NCBI GenBank assembly: GCA_026874595.1
Contig: CM049316.1
Coordinates: forward strand, 14,637,839-14,701,838
Length of the DNA stretch: 64,000 bases
From: Sipunculus nudus
Lineage: Eukaryota > Annelida > Sipuncula > Golfingiida > Sipunculidae
Direction: 5' to 3'
Part shown: positions 26,933-38,748 of the stretch, in pieces
How positions within the stretch are numbered: position 1 is the first letter of the stretch
How the letters are laid out: each line of letters starts with the position of its first letter
Program-made: the position numbers and the translations under genes
The notes under the pieces: generated by a model
Seen by the model: the letters and a program-made list of their open reading frames with translations, nothing else
Told to the model about the DNA's origin: nothing
The model's database searches: none

Positions 26933-28129
26933 AACACACCAAGTTTTGGGACACTAGATGGAATCACAGCTGAGAAACTGACATGATTGTTGGCATTTTA
27001 TAGTAACAAAAAAATTTTAATTTTCATAAAAATAAGAAAAAAATACAGGTGGTGCCACCACTATTCAGGAACTGACAAAACTAGTCATGGTCACAGGGAC
27101 CTAATTTCAGGTTTCTAAGGAGATTTTTTTATTCACCTCCCTAGATTTTTAGTTACAGGCTTCTAGGGTCCAGGGTTGGCCAAAAGCCAGCTTTTACTCA
27201 TATTGTCCAGGCCTGTGGCTTTAGCCGGCTAATACTAGCAAATACTGGTCAATACTGGTTAATGTACTGGTCATCTGACAAATCATTCATACAATATTCT
27301 TTATTACTTGGGCTTTTAAGTAGTTGCAGTGATATACTGGTCATCTAACACACCATTCATAATGTTCAATTTTTTTAAATGGGCTTCAAAGTAGTGGCTG
27401 TAATATAAGTTTATTGACACAAAGTCTAACTCTGGACAAGTTCAGTGAACCATGTGGTTACTAGATGGACAGGTGGAGGCGAGACAGTTATGTGACCTAA
27501 CTTAATCAGTCTTCATATGATCTTGAGCACAAAACTGGATCCACTGTATGGCTCCCTTATAATCATTGTTTGTTTTAGAATACTGATTTGCATCATTAAA
27601 GGATGTTCAGTTGTTAACCCACAGGCTATGGGAATGAAGATTAATTGAGCAAAATCTGAGAACAAGTCAGTTTTGAGTCAATTTTGAGTATGTTTGATCT
27701 TAAATTTTGGTTATCAAACACTTTCTGGTACAAAGCTTTGATACTGGGCCTTAGTGTGGGACATGAACTGTGACATTTAGTGATAAGCCGACAAGTTGGT
27801 GGCATGCATGCTAACAGGCAAAGAGAGATTCTGGTGAGACTGGCACAGTAAAGCACCTTATTTGTGACATTTATCACTGAACTTACATCATTTGACAAGT
27901 AACACTTTTGCACCAACTGTAAGTCTTTATAGTTAAAAGCATGCATATTACTGCTCTTAGTTAACCTTGGTTCCCCCTGCAGTAAGTATCATAACTATAA
28001 TTTGCTAAATTGGTATAATTTTTTTGGTGTCACAATCCTTGACCTTGTGTGTTTTTAATTCATTTCCTTTAGTATATCCTGGCACAATGTACAATGAACA
28101 AGCTTGTATAACAATAAAAACATTTATAA
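26933..28129. other. Non-coding intronic DNA
   Basis: It contains one isolated GGTGGTGCCACC palindrome near 27050 and short direct repeats of TACTGGTCA words at 27240-27350. No gene was recognised. Confidence 0.4.
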
Positions 28130-29470
28130 ACTAGATATTTCTTGGCACCGCAGGTGCCATAGTATTGTAACGAATACCAGGCTGTATGCGAGAGCAGCCA
28201 GCGCTTGGTGGCTCGCAGGTGCGCGATGCCGGGGTATGCTGCGAGTAAACATTATGTAATCACTCGTGGAGGGCAGTCACTAGGTCAGTGATGACCGGCC
28301 GTTATCCGGAGCAGGGAAACCGGGCTGGGCGGCTACCGCTGGGGTGGAAGACGTGCCGGACAGCAGGGGGTCAGAGGCTATATAAAGGGCCCGCCTAGCT
28401 TGGGGGGATACACAGTTCGTACTTGCTTCAGCTCGCACCACATCAGCATTTAGAGGAGACATTGATAATTATTTTTGGAGTACCTTTTTTCTGTTTGATT
28501 ATACAACTGCCTGTATTCGGACTTGTTTTACGGAATTATTACTGCGCCAGCGAACCGCATCATCCCTCGACTTTGCCAATTACTCTGTTGTTGGAGACTG
28601 CATCTGTCATCACGCATGTCGACCCAGTCATCATTCAGACTATGTAAGTTTATTTTAACAGTATATATAAAGAGTTTACTACCAATTTGGAATCTGAAGT
28701 TATGTATGCATCTGCGAGAATGTTTGCATGTATTGCGACATCGCACTCGGGCGTTCGCACTCAGTGAACCCTGAACCTACACCCACGTAACCCCAACCCC
28801 CAGGTGTTACAGTATATTCAGACAATTAACTCCCCCCCCCCCCCCCCCCAGCATTGAAGAATAGGATCCCATCTTGAATTCAGATTCAGAGACTGACACT
28901 TAGCAAGCCACCATGGTTTCTTATAAGTATGGGAATATTTAAGGTAAAGGTCACTCTCATAGGAGAGGTCATGATCCAAATTGAAATATATCTCATTCCA
29001 TAACCCATGGCTATATACATGATATGAAAGAAATCTGTCAATTAGTTTTTGACTTATAATGCTCACAGTACTGTCAAGTGGCAATTTTGGGGGTATCAAA
29101 AGACATGAAAACAAGTAAAGACTTATAGGTGGTGCCACCAGTTTCTGGAACATGACAACCCTATCCATGATCTTCAATCAACCTGATTTTGGAATCAATC
29201 CACGCAAGATTTCTTGAGATATTTAAGAATGTGTGTGATTTTCCCCAAAATTGGACCTATTCAAGGTCAAGGACACTCCCCTAGTAAAGGTCATGACCTC
29301 ATTATAAATAGGTGTTGTCCTCTCGCCCATATCTATATATATATCAAGTTTGGTAAAGATGCACGAAATATTTTTTGAGTCATCATGCCAACAAGATTTA
29401 GATGCAGCAGAGGCGGCAGTGGGACTGTCATGAAAACATAGTATCCCCCGACTTTGTCTGGGGGTACAAT
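28130..29470 (+). mobile_element. Helentron-associated-like element H5, second subfamily, split by a solo LTR
   Basis: It starts ACTAGATATTTC, followed by a different 5' hairpin (GGCACC, GCA, GGTGCC; 28144-28158). It ends with a hairpin (GTATCCCCC with GGGGGTAC; 29441-29467) and AAT. A GGTGGTGCCACC lies near 29130. The ends keep the layout and flanking words of H1 (ACTAGA, CATAGTATCC, ACAAT), but the stem sequences differ in a paired way. The solo LTR at 28166-28811 sits just after the 5' hairpin. Without it the element is about 0.69 kb. Confidence 0.6.
28166..28811 (+). mobile_element. Solo LTR of a Ty3/gypsy-like retrotransposon
   Basis: The 646 bp sequence begins TGTAACG and ends GGTGTTACA, flanked by GTAT on both sides (28162-28165, 28812-28815). 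It is GC-richer than its surroundings and has a TATATAAAG promoter box at 28379-28387. TG...CA ends, a 4 bp duplication and no internal region fit a solo LTR left by LTR-LTR recombination. It is unrelated in sequence to the LTRs at 45 and 52 kb, apart from the shared TTACA end. Confidence 0.85.
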
Positions 29471-31583
29471 AATTATGTTGTTGTTTATTAGGTTTGGGGC
29501 AATTTTTTTATTCAACTGAGGAGTACTAGCCAGTAATACCTAGCATTGTCCACTTCTGAAGTACTGACGACATGACGGCTGGATGGCGAACAAAGCGCCA
29601 TACCTATACCTCAGATGACATAGTCAGCTGAAGTAAAAACAGAAGCACTGACAAAAAGTATACAGATATTAGGGTCTTTTAATAGAGGCCTATTCTTAGT
29701 ACTGGTAAACCCAACATACACGTCATACATTAAAGACTAAAAAGAAATATCAAGACGATTTATGACCTACTTTTATGCCATAGATATATTAAACAGTGTT
29801 ATAGTCTACAAAGGCTGAACAATCCTGCACTACACCACACACTGCCTCAGTCTGAACACTTTTAAATAATGTTCACCAACCTGTGTTTACTGGGTGAGCT
29901 CTCTGTCTCAGACAGTTGTATCACACATGCTGTCTCATACTGAACAGTTTCAATAACCCTAGCTAAGATTAGTAAGAAGGAATAGTTTTGACCAAGAATG
30001 GTTGGGACCTAGATTTCAAGCAGCAACAAGTCACAGCGCAAGTACAAATCCTTGTGTCAGCATGTTGTTACATTGTTCCACATGTGGTGTTACATGCCTG
30101 TGTGCACCCTATCAAGGATTCAAACTGATTTGGTCAAACAGCTTTGCCCAAATAGTTTTGAAAATGTTTTATGTGTGAAAGGTGTTTTAGTTACCATGAC
30201 AGATATAGAGAAATACTGAAGTATATAATACATATTATACATCCTTTTGTAAAGTTCTGTACATTTGCCACTATAATGTGTACCAGTAAATTAAAATGCA
30301 GCACCACGACCTGACGTCATGGAGTCAGAATCTTTGGGTAGCTGTGTTGCTGTGGTGTAACTTTACTTTCATATAATAAAAAGAGAAAGTGAAACAATTT
30401 GTAAAATGTCACGTAACATAGGCATCTCATTTCATTCATTTGGATACTAAGCACTTAGGCTTATGTTTAGATGCAATGCATATATGTACATCTGAAAATG
30501 TTGCATTTGCATTTGAGAGTTACAAAAAAAGGCTACATTTGCATTTAAATACAGAGCTTTTTACAATTCAGCACCATTGGCATTGCTAACTGCAAATTAT
30601 ATGGCGCAGGTATTCAGTTCCACAGATACCCGCAGCATAAATATTTTCAAGAAAACATGAGAACCAAAATCCTGTACCAGACAAAAGTAGGGACCGATGG
30701 GCCTCAAGGCTCAGCTGAATTTGTCAATAAGGATATTTTTAAAAGAAATTTTTCAGGATGACAGTCCTGTGACCTTAACCAATGACCTAGTGACCAAAAA
30801 ATCTTAGAACTTATTATCCTTGCAGCATTTAAATTATTGTAACAATTTTTAAAAAAAAGTGGGTCCAGTGACCTTGACCTCTGACCAGGTAACCTATAAA
30901 TCTACAGATTTCTTCAATTTGGGCAAGTAAGCCATGTGTGAAAGATGGAAAGTTTGGGATAAAAAGTTTGATTTACAGTGCATCCACAATCTTTTTAAAG
31001 ATGTGTCTCCTATGACCTTCAACTTTGATCTCTGGACCCTGAAAATCAAAATACATTTACTTAAGTGGTGGGTCATTATTAAATCAAGTAGATGCCTTAC
31101 AGTCAGCTGAGCTAAAAAGTGTATAAAATCATATATTGTGTGTATGACAGGAAAAATAATACATTCGGGGGCAGAAAATGTAAATATATTAAACCAAACA
31201 CGAAATTTCGCTGAAATTCCTGCCTTAGTGCCTAAACTGTACTCACTTTAAAAGTTTAGCTTCCCTGGGCCTATCACTATCAGTTGTTCCTGGAAGTTAA
31301 AACAATCACCAGGTGATGCATGATTCTCCATATTTATCATGAATGTCAAGGAAAAATACAACAGATCTTTAAGGTCAGTAAAATTTTCAACTTGAGGACT
31401 TACATTGTAATTTGACATAGCTTTCAACCATATCACATGGTCATTGTCAGCAGACTGGCATGCTACACACAATATAATTACTTAAGTTGAGACCTTTACT
31501 AACCTTAATGGAATCTCCAAAAACAGGATCCAACATACTTAGTTTGACAACAGAACTTGACTCTGCCCTGGAGGTTAATGATG
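29471..31583. other. Intronic DNA with a short dispersed repeat
   Basis: The stretch 30680-31118 looks like one repeat: GGGACCGATGGGCC, then GGCTCAGCTGA, then TGACCTTGACC-type words, ending TCAGCTGAGCTAAAA. The inverted CTCAGCTGA words could be its ends. No gene was recognised. Confidence 0.45.
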
Positions 31584-33720
31584 ACAGGGTTGGCAAGTTT
31601 ATGCCATTTCTGCCTTGGTTTTCAGCCCAGCAACTGCTGTGCAGCAGAACTACCTTTCTGCCCTAGTTTCTGCCATAAGGGCAGAAATACCCTGAAAACT
31701 GTGATCAAGTGAATTTATAATAGTTAACTAATTTAAATATGATACAGCAAATACAGCAATGAAAATGAACAAGGTGTAAACTTTTAACAGAATATAATAA
31801 TAAGGAAGTGTCTAGGCAGCCAACATTACAGCATTGTCAGCTGCCTAGACAGTCCACACTCCAGCCACTGCCCAGCTGACAATGCTTTAACTGATTTCAC
31901 AAAGTGTCAGCTGCCTAGATGTGTGACATTTCCACTCAGCTGTAACATCTCTCATTTTTACTATTTCTTATCCCAGTTATTCATAATTAATTTTCATTTT
32001 TAGATTATTATTTTATCCACAGGTGATAACATTCTAATTCATAAGTTGAGGATATTCATGAACAGCCCTGTAATTAAGACTGCATCCAATTGTTTCAATA
32101 CTGAGGGAGTCTTTCCATTATTACACTCTCCTAGACCCTGGATCATTGAAAAACCAATATATATATATATAATATAATATTGCATATATATGTTGCTTAA
32201 TACACGTCAACCCGTAATCCAGTATACTAGCGCACCCTTGTTCTCAAATTTCTGGATCCACTACTGGGTTAGATATATTAAATCATACATTAAAACACAC
32301 CATTCCATGCAATGTGATGCTGCATTTTGGTGTTTTTCAATTTTTCAAGTTAAAAATCTAACCCTGTTACCTGTTTTTTAATTTTACTAATTATTAGTAC
32401 TAGGTCTAGTATTTTGCACATCTAGGAAGCTGACCCTAGTGTTATCAGTTAAAGCAAAAATGTGTTGGCTGCACAGTAGCTGGAAAGTGGACTGTCTAAG
32501 CAGCCCACATTGTCGCCTGTCTAGACAGTCCAGGAGTCTGACACTCCACAGCAAACATTGTTTTATGTATGGGACATCTGGGGAAATGCACCGAGGCATT
32601 CATAAAGGTAAACAAGAGCTCTGACCTTATTTAATAGGCGTGAAATCTGCTGAGGAATTTAAATGAGTTTAGACACTCTATTGATAAATATGTATAATGA
32701 GTTTCATTGTCGGCTGCCTGGACACTTCCTATTAATAATTACTGGAAGGTCCAGGTACTCCTTGAAGAAGGCCTGAGAAACCTCAACTATAGGAAATGGG
32801 GGGGGGGCACTTGACTGTTCACTCAATCGATAATAAGCTAAACTTAAGCAAGGTTCCTGGGCCAAAAGTCAGAGGCTCTGTTAGCATCATCATAGTCAAG
32901 ACTTATGTCATGCATGAAAGAGTACATGATCTTTCCATATCACTCACATCAATAGTAGACACTGCTTGCCCACCCTGTCCCCTAGGATGCCCAGCCTTGG
33001 GAAAGCCCTACTGGAGCTAGGCTCTGTTGCATCATTTCAGGTACCAGTGACACACCAATAATGACTATGTAAGCAAGTTAATGCATATCAGCAATCCTAA
33101 AGGGCTGTAATAATGACATTACCTGACTAACCTGAGCCTAGGAAACCATGTGCCACACATATATTAGGTCTCCTGCTCAGGAACCTACAGGACAGTACAG
33201 GCTCTAGAGCTGGGACTGCATAATCCCAGCCAACTGGAAGTCATGCCTCACACACACCTGAACATTTCAAGTCAAGCCCTGTGACTTTACCACCTGAGTC
33301 ACAATTGTTATTATAAATCTCTTAGTCATAAATAAAATTTGGGCAAATTTGGTTTGATGCAAAGTGCAGTTTTCAGCTAGCAATTAAAATTTTGTTGCTT
33401 AATTCTCCCCCTCCCTGTCAGAACATGCAATCCTTGCTTGTTACAAAAACTGAAGAGGCACATTGAGCATTTTTATCATTGACCAAATTGAATAAAATGA
33501 CTATTATTTCTTAATATATTTATAACTGCTTGTATTTAAGGCAGTTTATGATTTATTAAGATTACTATCTTGTGTTAAAATATATATATATATCATTTGA
33601 TTATTTAATCTGCCATTTCTGCCCTGCAATAACACATTTCTGTCTGGAAGAATGGTGTTCTGCCTTATTTCTGCCATTGGCAGGGCAGAAATTTCTTTCT
33701 GCCTGGCAGAAAACCAACTC
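31584..33720. mobile_element. hAT-type non-autonomous transposon, copy B (with nested insertion)
   Basis: The left end is ACAGGGTTGGCAAGTTT and the right end is decayed (AAAACCAACTC). TAATGATG flanks both sides (31576-31583, 33721-33728). The ends carry the same TTTCTGCC/GGCAGAAA clusters as copy A. Internal segments match copy A in reverse orientation. Subtracting the nested 928 bp element leaves about 1.2 kb, the size of copy A. A (TA)n tract lies at about 33582. Confidence 0.85.
31803..32730. mobile_element. Nested inverted-repeat element C inside copy B
   Basis: It begins AGGAAGTGTCTAGGCAGCC and ends with the inverse, with about 2 mismatches in 23 bp. Further CTGCCTAGACA words lie just inside the ends. 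Comparison with copy A shows that this block is absent from the unoccupied relative. The flanks are AT-rich and no clean target duplication can be read. It carries a 147 bp fragment (32561-32707) that also occurs at 33738-33927. Confidence 0.75.
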
Positions 33721-33737
33721 TAATGATGGGTTTGATG

Positions 33738-33927
33738 TTTTATGTATGGGACATCTGGAGAAATGCGCCGAGGCATTCATAAAGGTAAACAAAAGCACAG
33801 CAAAGATGCATAATAGGCACCATCTTATGTCTTGTGACCTCTGACCTTATTAGATAGGCGTGAAATCTGCTGAGGAATTTAAATGAGGTTAGAAACTCTA
33901 TTGGTAAATATGTATAATGAGTTTCAT
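33738..33927 (+). repeat. Segment duplicated inside element C
   Basis: About 190 bp nearly identical to 32561-32707 except for a ~43 bp block missing there. It begins TTTTATGTATGGGACATCTGG and ends GAGTTTCAT. It lies just outside the right end of copy B. Confidence 0.85.
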
Positions 33928-35471
33928 GAAAATCCATTGGATATTTGTTAAGTCACCACTGTGCCTCTGATGTTTGGTGAACTCTTACCTCATTAAATAT
34001 ACGTGGATTTTGCTGGAAATCGAACTTAGGCGAGATATTTTATTGATAAACATTTCTGACAAGTTTCACATCAACTATGTTGCAATACATTTGATTGATT
34101 TGAACTTATTTGTCTCAACATGCCAAAATAATAAAAATATAATTTAAAGTGGTTTATAAAGAACTGAGGTTACAGTTCACTGAGTGCAGGTTACAACATA
34201 TCCATATCTGTTTAATGTCATTGTGTTTCCATGACAAGACAATAAAACTTGCAAGGCTTTTATAATTTGAAATAAATCTGCTTAGTGTATCAGAATACTG
34301 GCATATACAGCCAACCAAAACAAATATAAATGTTAATAGTTGGTCTTGTTTATTGGAATAATAATATACCAGTAGGCCACAAGAGCCAATGTAAACAAAG
34401 GTCCAAGGAACAAAAGATCACCTGTGAATTTTTTCTATATGACAACACTGGAATTGCATGAATTTTCTGTACAGGAAACTTTTTAATTTAATAGTACATT
34501 GCAACGCATGGACTTTCATACCATTCAGGGCATCAAAGCTACATGTTGTGGACCTCCTAATACATGAATTAACTCACATTTTATGTGGAGTGATAGGGCC
34601 TCCTTTGTGTTATGACAGCAGTCATATAGAAAACTGCACTTCAATTCTAAAATTTTAGAAATTGTATTCTTTAACTCCCATCCATCTGTTAAGAAATATG
34701 TAATCCTTTAAATAGCTGCAATACTGCTACATCAAAACCGCCAGGAAATCCCAGGGTTTATCATTGACCAACTGCTCCAGTAAGGTACCTGACACTTTTT
34801 GTTTGTTTCATTATTCAGAATATTTACAGGAATGAAGAGACTGCCATTTTTATTGGTTTCTGCCAAATGCAGAATTGATCATGCATGCTGATCGATCAAT
34901 GTATGGCATTGACACCTTGAACTAATTAAACATGGAACAAAATTACAAATACTTTCATTTCCTCAGTTACTGAATTTTTATATATATTTTTTTCTTGTTT
35001 GGTTTTTAACACATTTATCATGAAAGGAGATGTATCATTCTTGGGACTCTATTTACTTTCTGGCAATGAAATAACTTCAATGGCAACCTTTTCTGGATCA
35101 GACAAAATATGTCAATTGTTCTCTTTATAATTTTATAATCTATACTGATTTTTGTGATACTTGGCTCAGGGGAAGACAGCAAATTCACCTGACATAGGAC
35201 CATTACTGTCCTATATGCATTGCTATTTCAGTATTTGTAGTGCCGGCACTGGCTAGTGTTTATGCTACTAATGCTAGTAGTGGTAACTGGGATTACAACA
35301 TCTCCCCAATAATAACAGTTTCCCTCCTGACAACCCTTCAGCTTGCTGGGGGTACTTCCAGGGTGTGGTACAGAGTGTGCACCCCTTGTCACGTGACCAC
35401 CAATTACTGCACCTTTCAGGTGCGATGAGTTTTTGTGTAATTGCCTTGCCGGTGAATGCTCATTAACTTAC
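33928..35471. other. PLC-gamma intron 1, 5' end
   Basis: No repeat border or exon was recognised, apart from the donor site at its right edge. Confidence 0.5.
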
Positions 35472-35664
35472 CAACCCCTTCCGGGGGACTCCCATTTGCG
35501 CGGATCCACACGAGTTCTCTTGTTTCTAACTTGACCTGGAATGTCCTCCTCTCAGGCCGGCGTTTGTGGTAGAACCTTGTCAGTACAAGTCCTCTCTCCA
35601 AATTGCGGAAGATACTGATGTTGTGAATTGGATTTAAGCCGCCACCATTTGCCAGGCCCGCCAT
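35472..35664 (-). CDS. PLCG1: PLC-gamma exon 1: start codon and beginning of PH domain
   Basis: The 193 nt coding part encodes 64 residues plus one base. I chose the ATG at 35664-35662 because it begins MAGLANGG, much like other PLC-gamma N termini, and has a good Kozak context (A at -3, G at +4). The frame stays open upstream to about 35700, but with no better start. The segment RPERRTFQVKLETREL is nearly identical to the start of the N-terminal PH domain of animal PLC-gamma. The 3' border is GTTG then GTAAGT at 35471 downwards, a consensus donor in phase 1. The N-terminal PH domain binds membrane phosphoinositides. Beyond the donor the reading frame runs on by chance to 35416. Confidence 0.95.
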
Positions 35665-35740
35665 CTTGGCTGTGCGCTTTCCGACCACTCGCCTCAAACA
35701 AGCGCTTCATGCACAAATAGATCACTCCCCGAGTCTCCAC

Positions 35741-35750
35741 CTTTATAAAA
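35741..35750 (-). promoter_or_regulatory. TATA-like box of the PLC-gamma gene
   Basis: The minus strand reads CTTTTATAAAG here, about 80 bases upstream of the start codon. A transcript start near 35712-35720 would give a short 5' UTR of about 50 bases. The stretch between box and ATG has more CpG than the surrounding DNA. The placement is an inference; no other core element was identified. Confidence 0.5.
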
Positions 35751-38748
35751 GCAAAGCCCTGAGTTTCTACTATGCTGACATGAGGCTACTTTTACTATGT
35801 ATGTCCTTGGCAACCATTTTTGTGGCTTATGACTATCATTTCCTGTTTTTTGGTGTTTGTTATTCTTTAGGCACCAGAGGTCCCCCGACACAGGATTCCC
35901 CTTTTCGGGAGAATCCATTTTCTAAAACGGGGGTGTAAGCTCGCCAGGATGGAGATGAAGTTTGGATTAAACCATGAAGAAACAGCTGTTAAATTGAGTT
36001 TTATTATATGAGAATTAAAATATCAATCGAAGTGAGTGAAAGAGTTTAACATTCTGTTAAATAAACAGTTAATTCGGACGATAGTAAGTTTCATGTTTCT
36101 GGTGTAACGTTTTCAATGTTCCAGAACAATTTGACGTGCGGTGTCTTGTAAATTGACGTATCCCGAACAAAACAGCACAGTAAGATATGAGCGCGTTTGT
36201 TGCCGGTGTACCCCCTCAACCACAATGGTATCAACCGAATAACTGTCATGTGACAAAAAGGTTGACTGTAAAAGTATAATTAACGCAATCGTAGGATATA
36301 CAAATGTGTCACTGTAGTCATATTTGGGTCTAGTAATTATATAGTTTAAAAAGGACACCATGAACGTCTACATTTCGTAACAGCAAGTACCTGTTTAAAA
36401 ATCTGAAACAAAACTATGATATACATGATTTGTAAACAAAACAAAAACACCATTGAAACACTTGCAAACATTTTAATCAAACATATGCGCGTTAATGTGG
36501 ACACTGCAAATTTAATTTAATCGCTGATTTTTAGTGAAAGATAATTGGCTTTTGTCATTTTTTTTAATTATTAATTACATGCGAAGTGGTAGGAATCGGA
36601 TTTATGATCATATTCGATGATTGAAAGATAAAGAACGACTGACGATTGGTTATTAAACGATTATTTTATGTAGCGGTGATCTATTTTACCGGGAAATATG
36701 TCGAGGTAATGCCCGGGTTGTTGACAAACTGCACAAAGTAAATTTTAATGCTGTTAATTGATAATATAACTTTTGGATGTGCATGCATAATTGTAAATGA
36801 TTATGATTAATTGTAAATGATTAATCGATTATGAAAGAAAACGACCAATCATCGATATAATCGATTAATTGGCGCACCACTATTTAGACAATCACTGCTT
36901 CTTTGAATATTTTAGAACTTGGCCCATCGTGGTTACTTGTACGGTAATTTGTCCAGTAATACATAACGGCTTTGGTTTTGCAGTCGCAATAAATGTGACT
37001 CCCAAAGACCCCCTTTCCCAAAATTTGGGATAATAATAAACCCTATAGATATATGCACTACTTATAAATTAGTTTGTTCAGAGAAGTCATATATTTCAAT
37101 AGGTTTTACCTCGATGGTCAACGTCACAAATTTTCATTTTTTTTCCCGAGAATTGGGTAGACAATTTTCCTATTAAATTCGAAGAAAATATATGCGGTGC
37201 TTAAAAAAGTTATAACATTCTCAGGAAATTCTAGAGCAGATCGATGGGCTGTAGCTTGGATGAATTTACTTTGTTGATCCATGCTGGCAAAGGTTAGAAT
37301 CTTTTGACCCATCCGAGAATTGGTTGAAATGAATTGTGTTTCAAATTTGAGGAAAAATATCCAAATAGTAGAATATTATTAGGTTCAAAATGTTCTTTTA
37401 CGTTGGCTGATTCGACTTTGAAGGTCACCAGTATTCGAACGTGTCCGACAATGTGGATGAAAAAATCCCATAGGCCTATCGAATTTGAGGGAAATATTAT
37501 GCGGTCCTTCAAAAATTGACAGGTTCACAAAAAATCCTAAAGATAAGTTACAGTTCGGCTGTTATGACCTTGAAGATCCAAGGCGAGATCACCTATATTT
37601 CTAAACGCATCCGAGATCGTTACTGAAATAACTCGTGTGAGGTCATTCCAGACAGATTTTGAACATTTTCAATGTCCTGCGCCTCTTACTGTAATTCAGA
37701 CATATATTCTCTGCGTGTGAAAAATGTATATATATAATATGGATGAATTTTTTGTTAAGCACCTAGGTATTTTAGTGACTGTTTTTTTGTCTTACAGCAA
37801 AGATACGTGAAATTTGCTTTAAAAATGTCTACTTATTTACTATCCCGGGGGTTCAAAAACTGAAAAATATTGATAAACTTAGAAGAATCGATTTGCCCTG
37901 TGAAAACAAACTTACTCAGGTGCATGATTAACTCTGAATTTTATTATAGTTATTTGGATTTTACTCCTTGTCCTTCATGATTATGTCTACTTTTTTACCC
38001 TATGTTTAGTACCATACAACCCACCGGGGTACCTGGCATTATAAGTCGATGGTCACAAGGTTGCGCCTGATGTATTTCTGACTGAAAAGAAATGTTGAAA
38101 CTTCCTTTTTTCCTGAAGTCAGACATTTTTCAGGAATTTGTCCAAGGTAAGAAAATCGTATACCTTTATTCAACATCCACAAAGTTACTTGTGTTGTTAG
38201 ATAAATGCACTCAGAATAATCTTGTAAAGCCAATTTATGAAAAGTATGAATCGATGGAAGTATTTTTAGGAGTGCTGGGTGATAAATGAAGCTACCATGA
38301 ATGCATTGGTATACGAGATATTTGAGACAATGTCTACTAAATCACCGCCTGCTATTTCACCTTTGTCAGAGTAAAATGGCAGAAAAATGTTTTGTAACTT
38401 AGTAGGCGGACAGATAAAGATTTTCATGTTAAATGAGATACAGGTAGAATTAACATTGATAGCTTTCAGACGCCTTCTCCATTCATCATGACAGTTCCAT
38501 TCATAATATGTTATATGGATTTAGATAGCAATTGCGGACCTTATACTGAGGCTACAGCGCTTGAGGTTACTTAGCATACAGAGAGATGACCGGGTAGACC
38601 AAGTACACCAGTTTGCATCCTCCATGACAGAAATATACACAAAATCCTGTTTTTACCCATTGTCACATATTTAAGGAAACATTTCCTTTTCCTACATGAA
38701 AAAAATATTTGATTTAGCTCTTTATATGGGATTTAATTAGTTATTTGC
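35751..38748. other. Upstream region of PLC-gamma, no gene recognised
   Basis: Presumed promoter-distal DNA. It includes one inverted-repeat element (36585-36881). Short open frames have no recognisable domain. Confidence 0.45.
36585..36881. mobile_element. MITE-like element with ~40 bp imperfect inverted repeats
   Basis: The left end AGTGGTAGGAATCGG and right end (inverse) AGTGGTGCGCCAATTAATCG continue in imperfect inverse agreement for about 40 bp, with ATCGAT-rich words. The element is 297 bp. No clear target duplication is visible, so the superfamily is open. Confidence 0.5.

Larger units (their letters stand above)
11105..35664 (-). other. PLCG1: Phospholipase C gamma gene, 5' part (exons 1-4)
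   Basis: This is the span of a split host gene, read right to left. Four exons were recognised by their protein similarity to PLC-gamma and by GT-AG borders whose phases agree (phases 1, 1, 2, 2). Introns are 22.8 kb, 652 bp and 662 bp. Later exons (EF hands, X and Y catalytic boxes, SH2, SH3, C2) were not found, so they should lie beyond the left edge. PLC-gamma hydrolyses PIP2 to IP3 and diacylglycerol at the plasma membrane downstream of receptor tyrosine kinases. Most invertebrates have one PLC-gamma gene, so the vertebrate-style symbol is approximate. Almost all intron 1 DNA is mobile or simple repeats. Confidence 0.93.

Noticed and set aside
33572-33844. Exon-like frame containing VLCMGHLEKCAEAF before a GTAAAC donor
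   Set aside because: The same segment in element C has changes that alter the protein at non-matched positions, the frame starts within a transposon, and no family is recognised.
35416-35471. Extension of the PLC-gamma exon 1 frame to 35416
   Set aside because: It lies past a consensus GTAAGT donor and loses similarity to the family exactly there.
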